A stretch of DNA of 64,000 bases from Alphaproteobacteria bacterium (GTDB taxonomy: Bacteria > Pseudomonadota > Alphaproteobacteria > Acetobacterales > Acetobacteraceae), in NCBI GenBank assembly GCA_026400815.1, contig JAPLOI010000084.1, positions 1 through 64,000 of the forward strand, read 5' to 3'. The notes beneath the pieces are model-generated. The model ran no database searches and was not told where the DNA came from. It worked only from the letters and a program-made list of their open reading frames with translations. Of this stretch, positions 44,530-53,266 are shown piece after piece (the stretch's first letter is position 1; the number at the start of each line of letters is the position of its first letter). Position numbers and translations under genes: made by a program.

Positions 44530-46140
44530 ATGCCCGAACTAGACCCCGTCGACGTCCTGATCATCGGCTCCGGCGCCTCCGGTGCCGCCGTGGCCTGGTC
44601 CCTGGCCGACACCAAGATGCGCATCCTCTGCCTGGAGCAGGGCGATTGGCAGAACTCCGCCAACTACCCCTCCACGGGCCGCGATTGGGAAGCCCGCCAG
44701 TTCGCAGACATGGCAACCTCCCCCAACCGCCGCCAGCTCTGGAGCGACTACCCGGTCAACGACGACAACTCGCCGATCAAGGTGCTCAACTTCAACGCCG
44801 TCGGCGGCAGCACCATCCTCTACGCCGCCCACTACCCCCGCCTGCACCCGAGCGACTTCAAGGTGAAGTCGCTCGATGGCGTGGCCGACGATTGGCCGGT
44901 GGACTACCACCAGCTTGAACCCTTCTTCGCCGAGAACGACCGCATGACGGGCGTGTCGGGCATGACCGGCGATCCCGCCTACCCGCCGCAGAAAACGCCC
45001 CCGATGGAGCCGCTCCCGATGGGCCGCTCAGGCCGCATGCTGGGCGAGGCGATGAACCGCCTCGGCTGGCACTGGTGGCCCAGCGACTGCGCCGTCACCA
45101 CGCGCGAATACGAAGGCCGCGCCCCCTGCATCAATCTGGGCCACTGCATCGCCGGCTGCGCCCAGGGCGCCAAGGCCAGCACCGACATCACCTACTGGCC
45201 CGCCGCCATCCGCGCCGGGGTGGAGCTGCGCACCCGCTCGCGCGTCCGCGAAATCACCGTCGACCCTGCAACCGGCATGGCCAACGGCGTTATCTACTAC
45301 GACAAAGATGGCATCGAGCAGTTCCAGCCCGCCCATGTCGTCGTCGTCGCCGCCAACGGCATCGGCACCGCCCGCCTGTTGCTCAACTCCAAATCCGAAC
45401 GCTTCCCCAACGGCCTCGCCAACTCGTCGGACCAGGTCGGCCGCAACCTGATGTTCCACCCCTACGCCAGCATCTGGGGCTACTTCCACGAGGAGACGGA
45501 TGGCAACCGCGGCCCCCCGCTCAGCCTCTGGAGCCACGAGTTCTACGAAACCGACAAATCCCGCGGCTTCGTGCGCGGCTATTCCTGGCAGTTCGGCCGC
45601 GGCGTCGGCGTCATCCTGGAAGCCCAGCAGTCCATGGCCCTCGGCCGCCTCCCCTGGGGCGCCGAACACCACGCCACCTACCGCAAGCTGCACAACCACC
45701 GCATGAACATCGCCGCCATCTGCGAAGACCTGCCGGAGCCGCACAACCGCGTCACGCTGGACCCGGTGCTGAAAGACGCCCACGGCATCCCCGCGCCGAA
45801 GATCGACTACACGCTCAGCGAAAACTCCAACCGCATGCTGGACCACGCCATCGCCCGCGCCACCGAGGCGCTCCGCGAAGCCGGCGCCTGGGATATCGGC
45901 GTGGAACGCCCGATCCTCAACGGCGGCTGGCACCTGCTCGGCACCGCCCGCATGGGCGATGATCCCACCCGCTCGGTCGTCAACGGCTGGGGCCGCACCC
46001 ACGACGTGAAGAACCTCTTCATCGTCGACGGCTCCATCTTCACCACCTCCGGCGGCGTCAACCCCACCTCCACCATCCAGGCCCTCGCGCTCTACATCGC
46101 CGACCAGATGAAGCAGCGCCTGGCCACCCTCTTCGACTGA
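44530..46140 (+). CDS. GMC-type FAD dehydrogenase, array copy 6
   Basis: The 536-aa paralogue has LIIGSGASGAAVAW, VGGSTILYAAHYPRLHPSDF (Ser replaces a Gly in the GGG of the other copies), PCINLGHCIAGCAQG, WHLLGTARMG and GVNPTSTIQAL. ATG 44530 is 8 bp after copy 5 with AGGAA just upstream. The small-subunit gene begins 11 bp after its stop, so copy 6 is the best candidate for the obligatory partner of that subunit. Confidence 0.9.
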   Translation: MPELDPVDVLIIGSGASGAAVAWSLADTKMRILCLEQGDWQNSANYPSTGRDWEARQFADMATSPNRRQLWSDYPVNDDNSPIKVLNFNAVGGSTILYAAHYPRLHPSDFKVKSLDGVADDWPVDYHQLEPFFAENDRMTGVSGMTGDPAYPPQKTPPMEPLPMGRSGRMLGEAMNRLGWHWWPSDCAVTTREYEGRAPCINLGHCIAGCAQGAKASTDITYWPAAIRAGVELRTRSRVREITVDPATGMANGVIYYDKDGIEQFQPAHVVVVAANGIGTARLLLNSKSERFPNGLANSSDQVGRNLMFHPYASIWGYFHEETDGNRGPPLSLWSHEFYETDKSRGFVRGYSWQFGRGVGVILEAQQSMALGRLPWGAEHHATYRKLHNHRMNIAAICEDLPEPHNRVTLDPVLKDAHGIPAPKIDYTLSENSNRMLDHAIARATEALREAGAWDIGVERPILNGGWHLLGTARMGDDPTRSVVNGWGRTHDVKNLFIVDGSIFTTSGGVNPTSTIQALALYIADQMKQRLATLFD

Positions 46141-46151
46141 GGATCGCACCC

Positions 46152-46628
46152 ATGTCCAACACCCTCGCCAACCCCCCGCCGTCCTGGGGCGACCCGAACC
46201 TCTCCGACCAGGAAAAGCGCACCCTGGCCGCCATGTGCGCCCGCATGATCCCGGCCAGCGACGAATACAAGGTCCCGGGCGCCGACGACCCGCTCATCCA
46301 GGCCGACATCGCCAAAAGCCTGGGCCGCGACGCCACCGCCGTGCACGAAGCCCTGGCCCTGCTCGACCGCCTCGCCGGCGGCGACTTCGCCGCCCTGCCG
46401 GTCGCCAAGCAGGACGAAGCCTGCGCCACCCTGCGCGCCGAAGGCGGCATGAACCTCACGCTCACCACCCGCATCGTCCTGCAATGCTACTACCGCGACG
46501 ACCGGGTGATGATCTCCCTGGGCATGGAACCCCGCCCGCCCTTCCCCAAGGGCCACGTCCTGCCCCAGGGCGATTGGTCGCTGCTTGATCCCGTGCGCGC
46601 CCGCGGCAAGATCTGGCGCGACGCATAA
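46152..46628 (+). CDS. Gluconate 2-dehydrogenase subunit 3-like small subunit
   Basis: The 158-aa protein belongs to the subunit-3 family (DQEKRTLAAMCARMIPASDEY near the start, then a helical body, YYRDDRVMISLGMEPRPPFPKG and a short tail). In gluconate and FAD-glucose dehydrogenases this subunit assists maturation and export of the flavoprotein and normally has a Tat signal. Here the N-terminus (MSNTLANPPPSWGDPN) has no twin arginine and no hydrophobic core, so a cytoplasmic complex is suggested. It is the only such gene for six catalytic subunits, and no multi-heme cytochrome gene follows. Confidence 0.82.
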   Translation: MSNTLANPPPSWGDPNLSDQEKRTLAAMCARMIPASDEYKVPGADDPLIQADIAKSLGRDATAVHEALALLDRLAGGDFAALPVAKQDEACATLRAEGGMNLTLTTRIVLQCYYRDDRVMISLGMEPRPPFPKGHVLPQGDWSLLDPVRARGKIWRDA

Positions 46629-46638
46629 GGAAGGAAGG

Positions 46639-46679
46639 CGAGGGCTCTGCCCTCGACCCGCTGGGGCCGGCGGCCCCAG
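46639..46679. repeat. GGGGCC double-hairpin repeat, copy 2
   Basis: CGAGGGC/GCCCTCG at 46639-46655 and CTGGGGCCGGCGGCCCCAG at 46661-46679, directly after the dehydrogenase array. It is followed by direct repeats of GACCCGCGACC and by a CTCCGTGCCTCTGTGCCT stretch (about 46770-46800) related to other intergenic repeats. No gene lies in 46629-46841. Confidence 0.75.
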
Positions 46680-46841
46680 ACCCGCGACCCCAGACCCGCG
46701 ACCCGAGACCAGCGACCGGCGGCACAGGAAAGCAAGCCAAGGCCAGAAGCCACTTTCTTCTCCCTTGCCTTGCTTCTCCGTGCCTCTGTGCCTCCCCTCC
46801 CCCACTTCTTCTTGCTTGCTTCCTGCCCCCAACCCCACGAC

Positions 46842-47471
46842 CTACGGCAGGCCTGGGTCGCTCGCCACCATGCAAGGCCGCACCCGCATCCGCGCCCACC
46901 ACGCTGACAGCCGCGGATACCCCGCCAGCATCGCCGCCCCCTGCGGCGCCGCCACGAAATACGCCATCATCGGCCCCAGATGCAGGTCGGCCAAGCACAC
47001 CCGATCCCCCACCAGCCAGTCATCCCCCGCCAACCCCTCCAGCGCCGCCAGAACCCCCGCCGAAGCCTCCAGCCCGGCGGCAATCTCGCCCGCCTCTCCT
47101 GCCGCCCCGGTTCGCGGCCGGAACACCGCATGGGCGAACACCTGCCGCACCATCGGCCGGTAGCCATAGCTGTCCACGATCCCGATCACCTGCTGCATCC
47201 GCCCCGCCGCCCGCGCCTCAAGCGGCACCAGGCTCTCCCCGGCGAAGGCGGCATCCACGTAGCGCGCAATCGCCGCGGTCTCATAAAGGGTGAAGTCGCC
47301 ATGGCGCAGCACCGGCACCCGCCCGAACGGATGCAACCCGAGATACCAGTCCGGCACCCCCGCGAACGGGTCCACCTCCACATGGGCAAAGGCCACGCCC
47401 TTCTCCTCCAGCACCACCCGCGCGATCCACAGATAAACGCTGTAGCGATACCCAATCAGTTCCACCGACAT
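46842..47471 (-). CDS. Glutathione S-transferase family protein
   Basis: The 209-aa protein has a thioredoxin-like N-terminal domain (YSVYLWIARVVLEEKGVAF, HPFGRVPVLRHGDFTLYETAAIARYVD with the glutathione-binding P and E-T/S pair) and a helical C-terminal domain (LVGDRVCLADLHLGPM). Cytosolic; substrates unknown. ATG 47471 is preferred over a longer frame to 47495. It is convergent with the dehydrogenase array and divergent from the gene at 47654. Confidence 0.88.
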   Translation of the reverse strand: MSVELIGYRYSVYLWIARVVLEEKGVAFAHVEVDPFAGVPDWYLGLHPFGRVPVLRHGDFTLYETAAIARYVDAAFAGESLVPLEARAAGRMQQVIGIVDSYGYRPMVRQVFAHAVFRPRTGAAGEAGEIAAGLEASAGVLAALEGLAGDDWLVGDRVCLADLHLGPMMAYFVAAPQGAAMLAGYPRLSAWWARMRVRPCMVASDPGLP

Positions 47472-47653
47472 GCCGCCCCCTCTGCGCCGGTTCACCCCAC
47501 CGCCCCGCCGCGTTCAAGTACCGTCTCGATGCGAGTGGCTGGCATTGCCCCGGCAACACACGCGTTTCGCCACCATCGAAAGGAGTTGCAGTCGCGCCCC
47601 CGCCGGCCAATAACCGGCTGAGGCTTCACGGTCGAGCAGGTCAGGGCCAGCCC

Positions 47654-49078
47654 ATGCAGAACAGCCCGACGCTTCCACCGCCGCGCGCCCCTGCGCCCGC
47701 CCACCTGCTGGCCTACTACGCCTTCGCGCTCCTCGCCTTCTCCGCCGGGGCCATCGCCAACGGCTACCCGCTGATCTTCTACGATACCGGCACCTATCTC
47801 CGCACCGGCATCGAACTGCGCTTTCCCACCGACAGGCCGGTCTTCTACGGCCTGTTCCTGCTGCCCCTGCACCTCAAGCTCAGCCTCTGGCCCGTGGTGG
47901 CGGCGCAGGGCCTGCTGGTCGCATACCTGCTCGACCGCATCCTGGCCCGCTTCCTGCCGGCAGGCCTGGCCATGGCGTCATGGCCGCGCCCCACGCTCGT
48001 GGCCGCGCTTGCGCTCGGCACCAGCCTGCCCTGGTTCGCCGGGCAGGTGATGCCCGACCTTTTCGCGCCCCTGGCGGTCCTGGCGGCGCTGTTGGTGGCG
48101 GCCAGCAAGCTGGCCTGGCGCAGCCTGGAATGGTGGGCCGCGGTGGCCGTGCTGGTGCTGTCCCAGGCAGTCCACGTCACCCATGTACCCCTTGTACTGG
48201 CGGTTGTCGCCTGCCTCGCCGCCTGCCGGCTGCTACTGCGCGCACCACTGCCCTGGTCCGGCCTCGGCATGGCCGTTGCCTGCGTCGCCGCCGCCTATGC
48301 CCTGCTCGTAGCCTCCAACGTCGTGGCCACCGGCCGCGCCACCACCTCCTACGATGGCGGGCTGTTCCTGCTGGCCCGCCTGCTGGACTACGGCACAGCG
48401 CAAGACTACCTGGCCCACACCTGCCCCGAAGCTATGGAACGCGTCTGCGCCGTGCTGAAGGATTTCCCCCGCGGCACCAAGGATTACTTCCTTTGGTCCT
48501 GGCTGCAGGAAGGCCATCTCGGCGGCTTCGACGGGCTGCGCGACGATGCCAGCAGGCTGTCACGCCTCGTCGTGCAGGACGCCCCGTTGCGCCATATCTG
48601 GCTGGCACTCCAAGCCGGGCTGCAGCAGTTCCTGCATTTTCCCACCGCCACCAGCCTCGATGCGCTGCTGCCATCCACCTCGGCCTGGCGCATCATCCAC
48701 GCCCGCTTCGCCTGGGAGGCTCCGCAGTTCGACGCCTCGCTGCAGCAGCACGGTGCCCTGCCCGTGGCGTTCCTCAGCAGCGTCCATGTCCCGCTGGGAT
48801 TCGGCATGCTCGCCGCCGCCGCCGCGCTGCTCGTCCTGGCCGCCTGGCGCCGCAATGCGATCGCCGCCACCGTGCTGGCCACGGTGCTCGCCGCCCTTGC
48901 CGTCAACGCGTTGTTCGGCGGCGGGCTCTCGATGGGCGACGCCCGCTACCAAAGCCGCATGATGATGCTGCTGCCCATCGCCCTTGTCATCGCGATCACC
49001 CACCTGCTCTACACCAGCCGGGCCCCCGCCCCCCCGCCTCCATCCGCCGCCCCCCGCCCCCCGGAGTTCCAAGCGTGA
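47654..49078 (+). CDS. Polytopic membrane protein, GT-C-like
   Basis: The 474-aa protein has about ten hydrophobic segments, an acidic loop near the first one (NGYPLIFYDTGTYL) and a long loop at about 235-325. The layout with an Asp in the first external loop is reminiscent of GT-C glycosyltransferases of the dolichyl-phosphate-mannose type, but no definite motif is seen. The stop overlaps the GTG start of the aminotransferase by 4 bp, so the two are coupled. Function unassigned. Confidence 0.65.
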   Translation: MQNSPTLPPPRAPAPAHLLAYYAFALLAFSAGAIANGYPLIFYDTGTYLRTGIELRFPTDRPVFYGLFLLPLHLKLSLWPVVAAQGLLVAYLLDRILARFLPAGLAMASWPRPTLVAALALGTSLPWFAGQVMPDLFAPLAVLAALLVAASKLAWRSLEWWAAVAVLVLSQAVHVTHVPLVLAVVACLAACRLLLRAPLPWSGLGMAVACVAAAYALLVASNVVATGRATTSYDGGLFLLARLLDYGTAQDYLAHTCPEAMERVCAVLKDFPRGTKDYFLWSWLQEGHLGGFDGLRDDASRLSRLVVQDAPLRHIWLALQAGLQQFLHFPTATSLDALLPSTSAWRIIHARFAWEAPQFDASLQQHGALPVAFLSSVHVPLGFGMLAAAAALLVLAAWRRNAIAATVLATVLAALAVNALFGGGLSMGDARYQSRMMMLLPIALVIAITHLLYTSRAPAPPPPSAAPRPPEFQA

Positions 49079-50241
49079 CCCTCATCCGCCCCGCCATCGA
49101 AACCCTCGAAGACTCCCCCATCGTCGAGGTCTGGCGCATGGGCTACAACGACCCCGAGGTCATCGGCATGTTCGCCGGCGAGCCCGATGTCCCCACCCCG
49201 CAATTCATCCGCGATGCGGCGGCAAAGTCCCTGGCCGAGGGCCACACCTTCTACACTCCCAACCGCGGCATCCCCGGCATGGGCGACGCCATCAGCCGCT
49301 ACCTCAAGCGCACCTGGAATGTCGACGTCCCGGAATCCCGCATCGCGCTGACCTCTTCCGGCATGTCGGCGGTGATGCTCATCGCCCAGGCAACGGCAGA
49401 GGAAGGCGACAACGTCGTCGCCGTCACCCCCTCCTGGCCCAACATCCTGCGCGCCATGCAGATCAACAACGCCGAGGTCCGCGAACACGCGATGACCCCC
49501 GGCAATTCCGGCTGGCAGCTTGATCTCGATGCGCTGATGGCGAAATGCGATGCCCGCACCAAGGTCATCTACCTCGCCTCCCCCGGCAACCCCACCGGCT
49601 GGATGATCCCCCGCGCCCAGGCCGAACGCCTGCTGGAATTCGCCCGCGCGAACAACATCGCCATCCTGTCAGACGAAGTGTACCACCGCACCGTCTACGG
49701 CATGAACGCCGCCTTCAGCTTCCTGGAAATTGCCAGGCCCGGAGACCCCGTCTTCGTGGCGAACAGCTTCTCCAAGGCCTGGGCCATGCCCGGCTGGCGC
49801 CTCGGCTGGGTCGTGTATCCCGAAGGCCAGAAGGACAGCTTCGAGAAGCTGATCCAGTTCAACACCTCCGGCGCCCCCGCCTTCCTCCAGCACGCCGCCA
49901 TCGTGGCGCTGGACCAGGGCGAGGATTTCGTGCGCGAATTCGCCGCCCGCTGCGATGCCGGCCGCCAGGTCGTCAACGAACGCCTCGGCCGCATGAAGCG
50001 CGTGCGCAACATCCCCTCGGAAGGGGCGTTCTACGCCATGTTCTCGGTGGATGGCGTTACCGACACGCTGCAATTCTGCAAGCGCGCGGTGGTGGAAGCC
50101 AAGATCGGCATGGCCCCCGGCACCAGCTTCGGCCGCGGCTCAGAGCACTACATCCGCCTCTGCTACGCCAAGGCCCCGGCGCTGCTGCACACGGCCATGG
50201 ACCGTATGGAAACCTTCCTGGAAACCTATACCGAAGCCTGA
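49075..50241 (+). CDS. Class I/II PLP-dependent aminotransferase
   Basis: The 388-aa fold-type I enzyme has the PLP lysine at Lys234 (NSFSKAWAMPGWRLGW), Asp200 and Tyr203 (LSDEVYHRTVYG) and SPGNPTG. It probably transfers an amino group between an amino acid and a 2-oxoacid; the partner specificity is unclear. GTG 49075 overlaps the membrane-protein stop. Full length. Confidence 0.92.
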   Translation: MTLIRPAIETLEDSPIVEVWRMGYNDPEVIGMFAGEPDVPTPQFIRDAAAKSLAEGHTFYTPNRGIPGMGDAISRYLKRTWNVDVPESRIALTSSGMSAVMLIAQATAEEGDNVVAVTPSWPNILRAMQINNAEVREHAMTPGNSGWQLDLDALMAKCDARTKVIYLASPGNPTGWMIPRAQAERLLEFARANNIAILSDEVYHRTVYGMNAAFSFLEIARPGDPVFVANSFSKAWAMPGWRLGWVVYPEGQKDSFEKLIQFNTSGAPAFLQHAAIVALDQGEDFVREFAARCDAGRQVVNERLGRMKRVRNIPSEGAFYAMFSVDGVTDTLQFCKRAVVEAKIGMAPGTSFGRGSEHYIRLCYAKAPALLHTAMDRMETFLETYTEA

Positions 50242-50408
50242 TCCGCGGTATCCCCGCGCGCATACAATTCATCCACCAGCCGCGTGGCCGCCTCCGTGCG
50301 GCCGCGCGCCTGCATCACATCCAGCATCAGCAGCATCAGCGGCAGCGGCAGCGGGCTCGCCTGGCCCTGCTCCGCCTCGGCCGTTCCGATCGTCGTCGCA
50401 CTCGCCAT
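50226..50408 (-). CDS. Small hypothetical protein
   Basis: A 60-aa reading frame with a hydrophobic centre (LPLPLMLLMLDVMQARG) and a helical, acidic tail (EAATRLVDELYARG). Its end overlaps the convergent aminotransferase by 16 bp. GGGAT about 8 nt before the ATG is a weak ribosome site. Protein-like composition but no recognised family. The 324-bp gap 50242-50565 otherwise holds nothing clear. Confidence 0.4.
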   Translation of the reverse strand: MASATTIGTAEAEQGQASPLPLPLMLLMLDVMQARGRTEAATRLVDELYARGDTADQASV

Positions 50409-50565
50409 ATCGCGTATCCCGGTCCGGCTGCAGAATCGCAGCCGGCGTCGCGCCGAGACTTACCCGTGTCTGTTTAATGAGATGTAACTTTGCAGCCCGC
50501 CCCCTTCCGGCCGGGCGCGGCTTGATCTACTGCAGGCCGCCAAGGGAAACGCCAGGAACCATCCG

Positions 50566-51786
50566 ATGCGCTCCATCGAAACGCCCGCCTCCTGGCGCGT
50601 CGCCTGGGCGGTTCTGGCCATCCTCTCCGTCATCCACGGCACGCCGCTGGTCCTCGTCGTCGCGCTGAAATCCATCGCAGCCGACCTCGAGGTGCCCCGC
50701 TCCGTCCCGGCCCTGGCCGCCGCCCTGCAAAGCTTCGGCGCCGGGCTCGGCGGCATCATGCTGGGCTGGATCGCCGATCGCGTCGGCGCCCGCGCCATGG
50801 CCGTGTTCGGCGCACTGGCCGTCGCCGCCGGCCTGCTGGTGGCGACCCAAGGCGGCACCTGGGGCCTCTATCTCGGCTTCGGCGTGCTGGTCGGCCTGCT
50901 CGGCAACGGCGCCCTCGGCGCCCCCCTGCTGATCTACGTATCCCGCTGGTTCGACCGTCGCCGCGGCACGGCGCTCGCCCTGGTCAGCGCCGGCCAATAC
51001 GTCGCCGGCACGCTCTGGCCCACTTTGTTCGAACGCGGGCTGGAACACTGGGGCTGGCGCGCCACCGCCTGGGCCTTCGCCGCCGTGGTCGCCGGCGTCA
51101 CCATCCCCATCGCCCTCCTGTTCCTCCGCCCGCCCCCGGTCATCCCCGAAGGCGGCCACCATGGCGGAGACCCGATCCCCGGCGCCCGCGTGCTGGGCCT
51201 GCCCCCCAACCTCGTGCTGTTCCTGCTCAGCCTCGGCATCTTCCTGTGCTGCGTGCCGATGGCCCAACCCACCGTCCACCTCGTCTCCTTCTGCACCGAC
51301 CTCGGCATCTCCCCCACCCGCAGCGCCGCCATGCTCTCGGTCCTGCTCGCCTGCGCCTTCGTCAGCCGCCAGTTCTGGGGCTGGCTGGCCGACCGCATCG
51401 GCGGCCTGCGCGCCATCCTGCTCGGCTCCATCTGCCAAACGATCGCGCTCGCCCTGTTCCTCTCCACCCAGGACGAAGCCGGCCTCTTCGCCGTGGCCGC
51501 CGCCTTCGGCCTCGGCTTCGCCGGCCTGGTGCCCAACTACATCCTCGCCGCCCGCGCCCTCTTCCCCGCCGCCGAAGCCGGCTGGCGCATCCCGCTCATG
51601 ATGTTCGGCGGCCTGCTCGGCATGGCCGTCGGCGGCTGGATGGGCGGCCTCGTCTACGACATGGCCGGCAGCTACGCCCCCAGCTTCGCCATCGGCGTCG
51701 CCGCCAACATCGCCAACATCGCGGTGATCGGCTTCCTCGTGAGAAAGGACCGCCGCCCGTCCGTGCAGGTGCTGGCAACAGCCTGA
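50566..51786 (+). CDS. MFS transporter
   Basis: The 406-aa protein has 12 predicted membrane segments, the MFS loop GWIADRVGARAM between segments 2 and 3 and a long central loop (PPPVIPEGGHHGGDPIPG) between the halves. It resembles the oxalate/formate-antiporter-like MFS proteins of alphaproteobacteria; substrate unknown. It is followed by AT-rich hairpin element copy 3 and is convergent with the ABC1-kinase gene. Confidence 0.88.
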   Translation: MRSIETPASWRVAWAVLAILSVIHGTPLVLVVALKSIAADLEVPRSVPALAAALQSFGAGLGGIMLGWIADRVGARAMAVFGALAVAAGLLVATQGGTWGLYLGFGVLVGLLGNGALGAPLLIYVSRWFDRRRGTALALVSAGQYVAGTLWPTLFERGLEHWGWRATAWAFAAVVAGVTIPIALLFLRPPPVIPEGGHHGGDPIPGARVLGLPPNLVLFLLSLGIFLCCVPMAQPTVHLVSFCTDLGISPTRSAAMLSVLLACAFVSRQFWGWLADRIGGLRAILLGSICQTIALALFLSTQDEAGLFAVAAAFGLGFAGLVPNYILAARALFPAAEAGWRIPLMMFGGLLGMAVGGWMGGLVYDMAGSYAPSFAIGVAANIANIAVIGFLVRKDRRPSVQVLATA

Positions 51787-51793
51787 AGCAAGC

Positions 51794-51911
51794 GGTACTT
51801 TTTTGAAAAAAAGAACCAAAAAACTTTTATGACCGGGGCGGGGAATATGCCCCCTCTCCGCACCAAACGAATGAAGTCTTTTTTGCTTCTTTTTTCTTCA
51901 GAAAAAAGAAG
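51794..51911. repeat. Paired AT-rich hairpin element, copy 3
   Basis: Hairpin A at 51794-51817 (one mismatch in the stem) and hairpin B at 51886-51911. As with copy 1, it fills the gap between two convergent genes. The sequence after A (ACCAAAAAACTTTTAT) and before B (AGTCTTTTTTGC) also matches the other copies. Confidence 0.75.
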
Positions 51912-51919
51912 ATCCTTCC

Positions 51920-53266
51920 TTACTTCGGCACCCCCGCCTCGGCCAAGGCCGCCGCCTGCCGCGCCGCCACCAAGTCGGCATCAAACCCCTCCACCAACTC
52001 CCGATACAGCTTCGCCCAGTTCAACTGCGCCTTCAGCCGCAGGAACACGCCCCCCAGCCCGATCGCCGAGCGGTCCATCAGCACGAACTCCCGCGGCGGC
52101 TTCACCCCGCCGGTGCGCTTCAACCCGGCATGAACCCGCCGCGCCACCTCGCGCCCAAACTGCGGATCGTCGGAAAGCGTGATCGGCCGCACCCGGTCAT
52201 CCAGCAGCGGCTCATACAGGAACCGCGCCCACTCGTTCAGTACGTCCATCTTCTCGCGCGAGAGGTCCACGAACCCCCAACTGCGATAGGCTTCCGCCGC
52301 GCGGTCCATGTCCTCGTCGCGGATCGCCTCGTACAGCTCGATCACCCCACGCGTGAACGGCGCCGGAAACACCCGGATCGCCCCGAAATCCAGCAGGTTC
52401 ACCGAGCCATCCGGCCGCACCTGATAATTTCCCAGATGCGGGTCACCATGGATCACGCCGTAGCGGTAGAACGGCACGTACCAGGCCCGGAACAGCGCCT
52501 CGGCGATCGCGTTGCGCTCTTCCTGCGGCGGGTCTTCCTCCAGCCGCTTCATCAGCGGCCGACCATCGAGCCAGGTCATCGTCAGCAGCCGCTTGGTGGA
52601 AAGCTCCGGCACCGGCACCGGCACATGCACCTGCGGCACATCGGCCAGCATGATCCCGTACAGCCGCGCCTGCGCCGCCTCGCGCGTGTAGTCCAGCTCC
52701 TCGCGCAGCCGCTCCGAAAGTTCGGCGTAGATATCCTCGTGCTGAATGGCCCCGTCCATGCGGTGATACACCGCCATGGCCATCCTCAACTGCTTCAGAT
52801 CCGCCTCAACCGTGCTGGGCATGTCCGGATATTGCAGCTTGCACGCCACCTCGCGCCCATCCGGCAAGGTCGCCCGATGCACCTGCCCCAACGACGCCGC
52901 CGCCGCCGCCTCCTGCCCGAAGGTGGCGAACTGCTTCTGCCAATCCGGACCCAGCTCGCCTGCCATCCGCCGCCGCACGAACGCCGCCCCCATCGCTGGC
53001 GCATTCGCCTGCAACTGCGCCAGCTCCTGCGCATACTCCTCCGGCAGCGCATCCGGCACCGTCGAAAGAAACTGCGCCACCTTCATCAGCGGCCCCTTCA
53101 GCCCGCCCAGGATGGTCTTCAGGTCCTCGGCATGCCCGGCCCGGTTGGTCTTGAACCCCAGCCGCTCCCCCGCCACCCGCGCCGCAATCCCCCCGACAGC
53201 GCCAGAGGTCTTCGCCATCCGCCGGATTTCCCCGAAGAACGAGGAGCCATCCCCCTTGTCACTCAT
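51920..53266 (-). CDS. ABC1/UbiB-family (ADCK-like) atypical kinase
   Basis: The 448-aa protein has the KxGQ-like N-terminal extension (GGLKGPLMKVAQFLST), the Ala-rich loop AAAASLGQVHRA in place of a P-loop, the Lys of EVACKLQYPD, HGDPHLGNY and LLDFGAIR. Family members are ATPases needed for ubiquinone synthesis or lipid homeostasis. ATG 53266 overlaps the stop of oligoendopeptidase F (ATGA), so they are coupled. Confidence 0.9.
   Translation of the reverse strand: MSDKGDGSSFFGEIRRMAKTSGAVGGIAARVAGERLGFKTNRAGHAEDLKTILGGLKGPLMKVAQFLSTVPDALPEEYAQELAQLQANAPAMGAAFVRRRMAGELGPDWQKQFATFGQEAAAAASLGQVHRATLPDGREVACKLQYPDMPSTVEADLKQLRMAMAVYHRMDGAIQHEDIYAELSERLREELDYTREAAQARLYGIMLADVPQVHVPVPVPELSTKRLLTMTWLDGRPLMKRLEEDPPQEERNAIAEALFRAWYVPFYRYGVIHGDPHLGNYQVRPDGSVNLLDFGAIRVFPAPFTRGVIELYEAIRDEDMDRAAEAYRSWGFVDLSREKMDVLNEWARFLYEPLLDDRVRPITLSDDPQFGREVARRVHAGLKRTGGVKPPREFVLMDRSAIGLGGVFLRLKAQLNWAKLYRELVEGFDADLVAARQAAALAEAGVPK

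Noticed and set aside
46700-46830. Possible small gene after the small subunit
   Set aside because: Composition is repeat-derived (GACCCGCGACC and CCTCTGTGCC units) with no start site or protein-like sequence.
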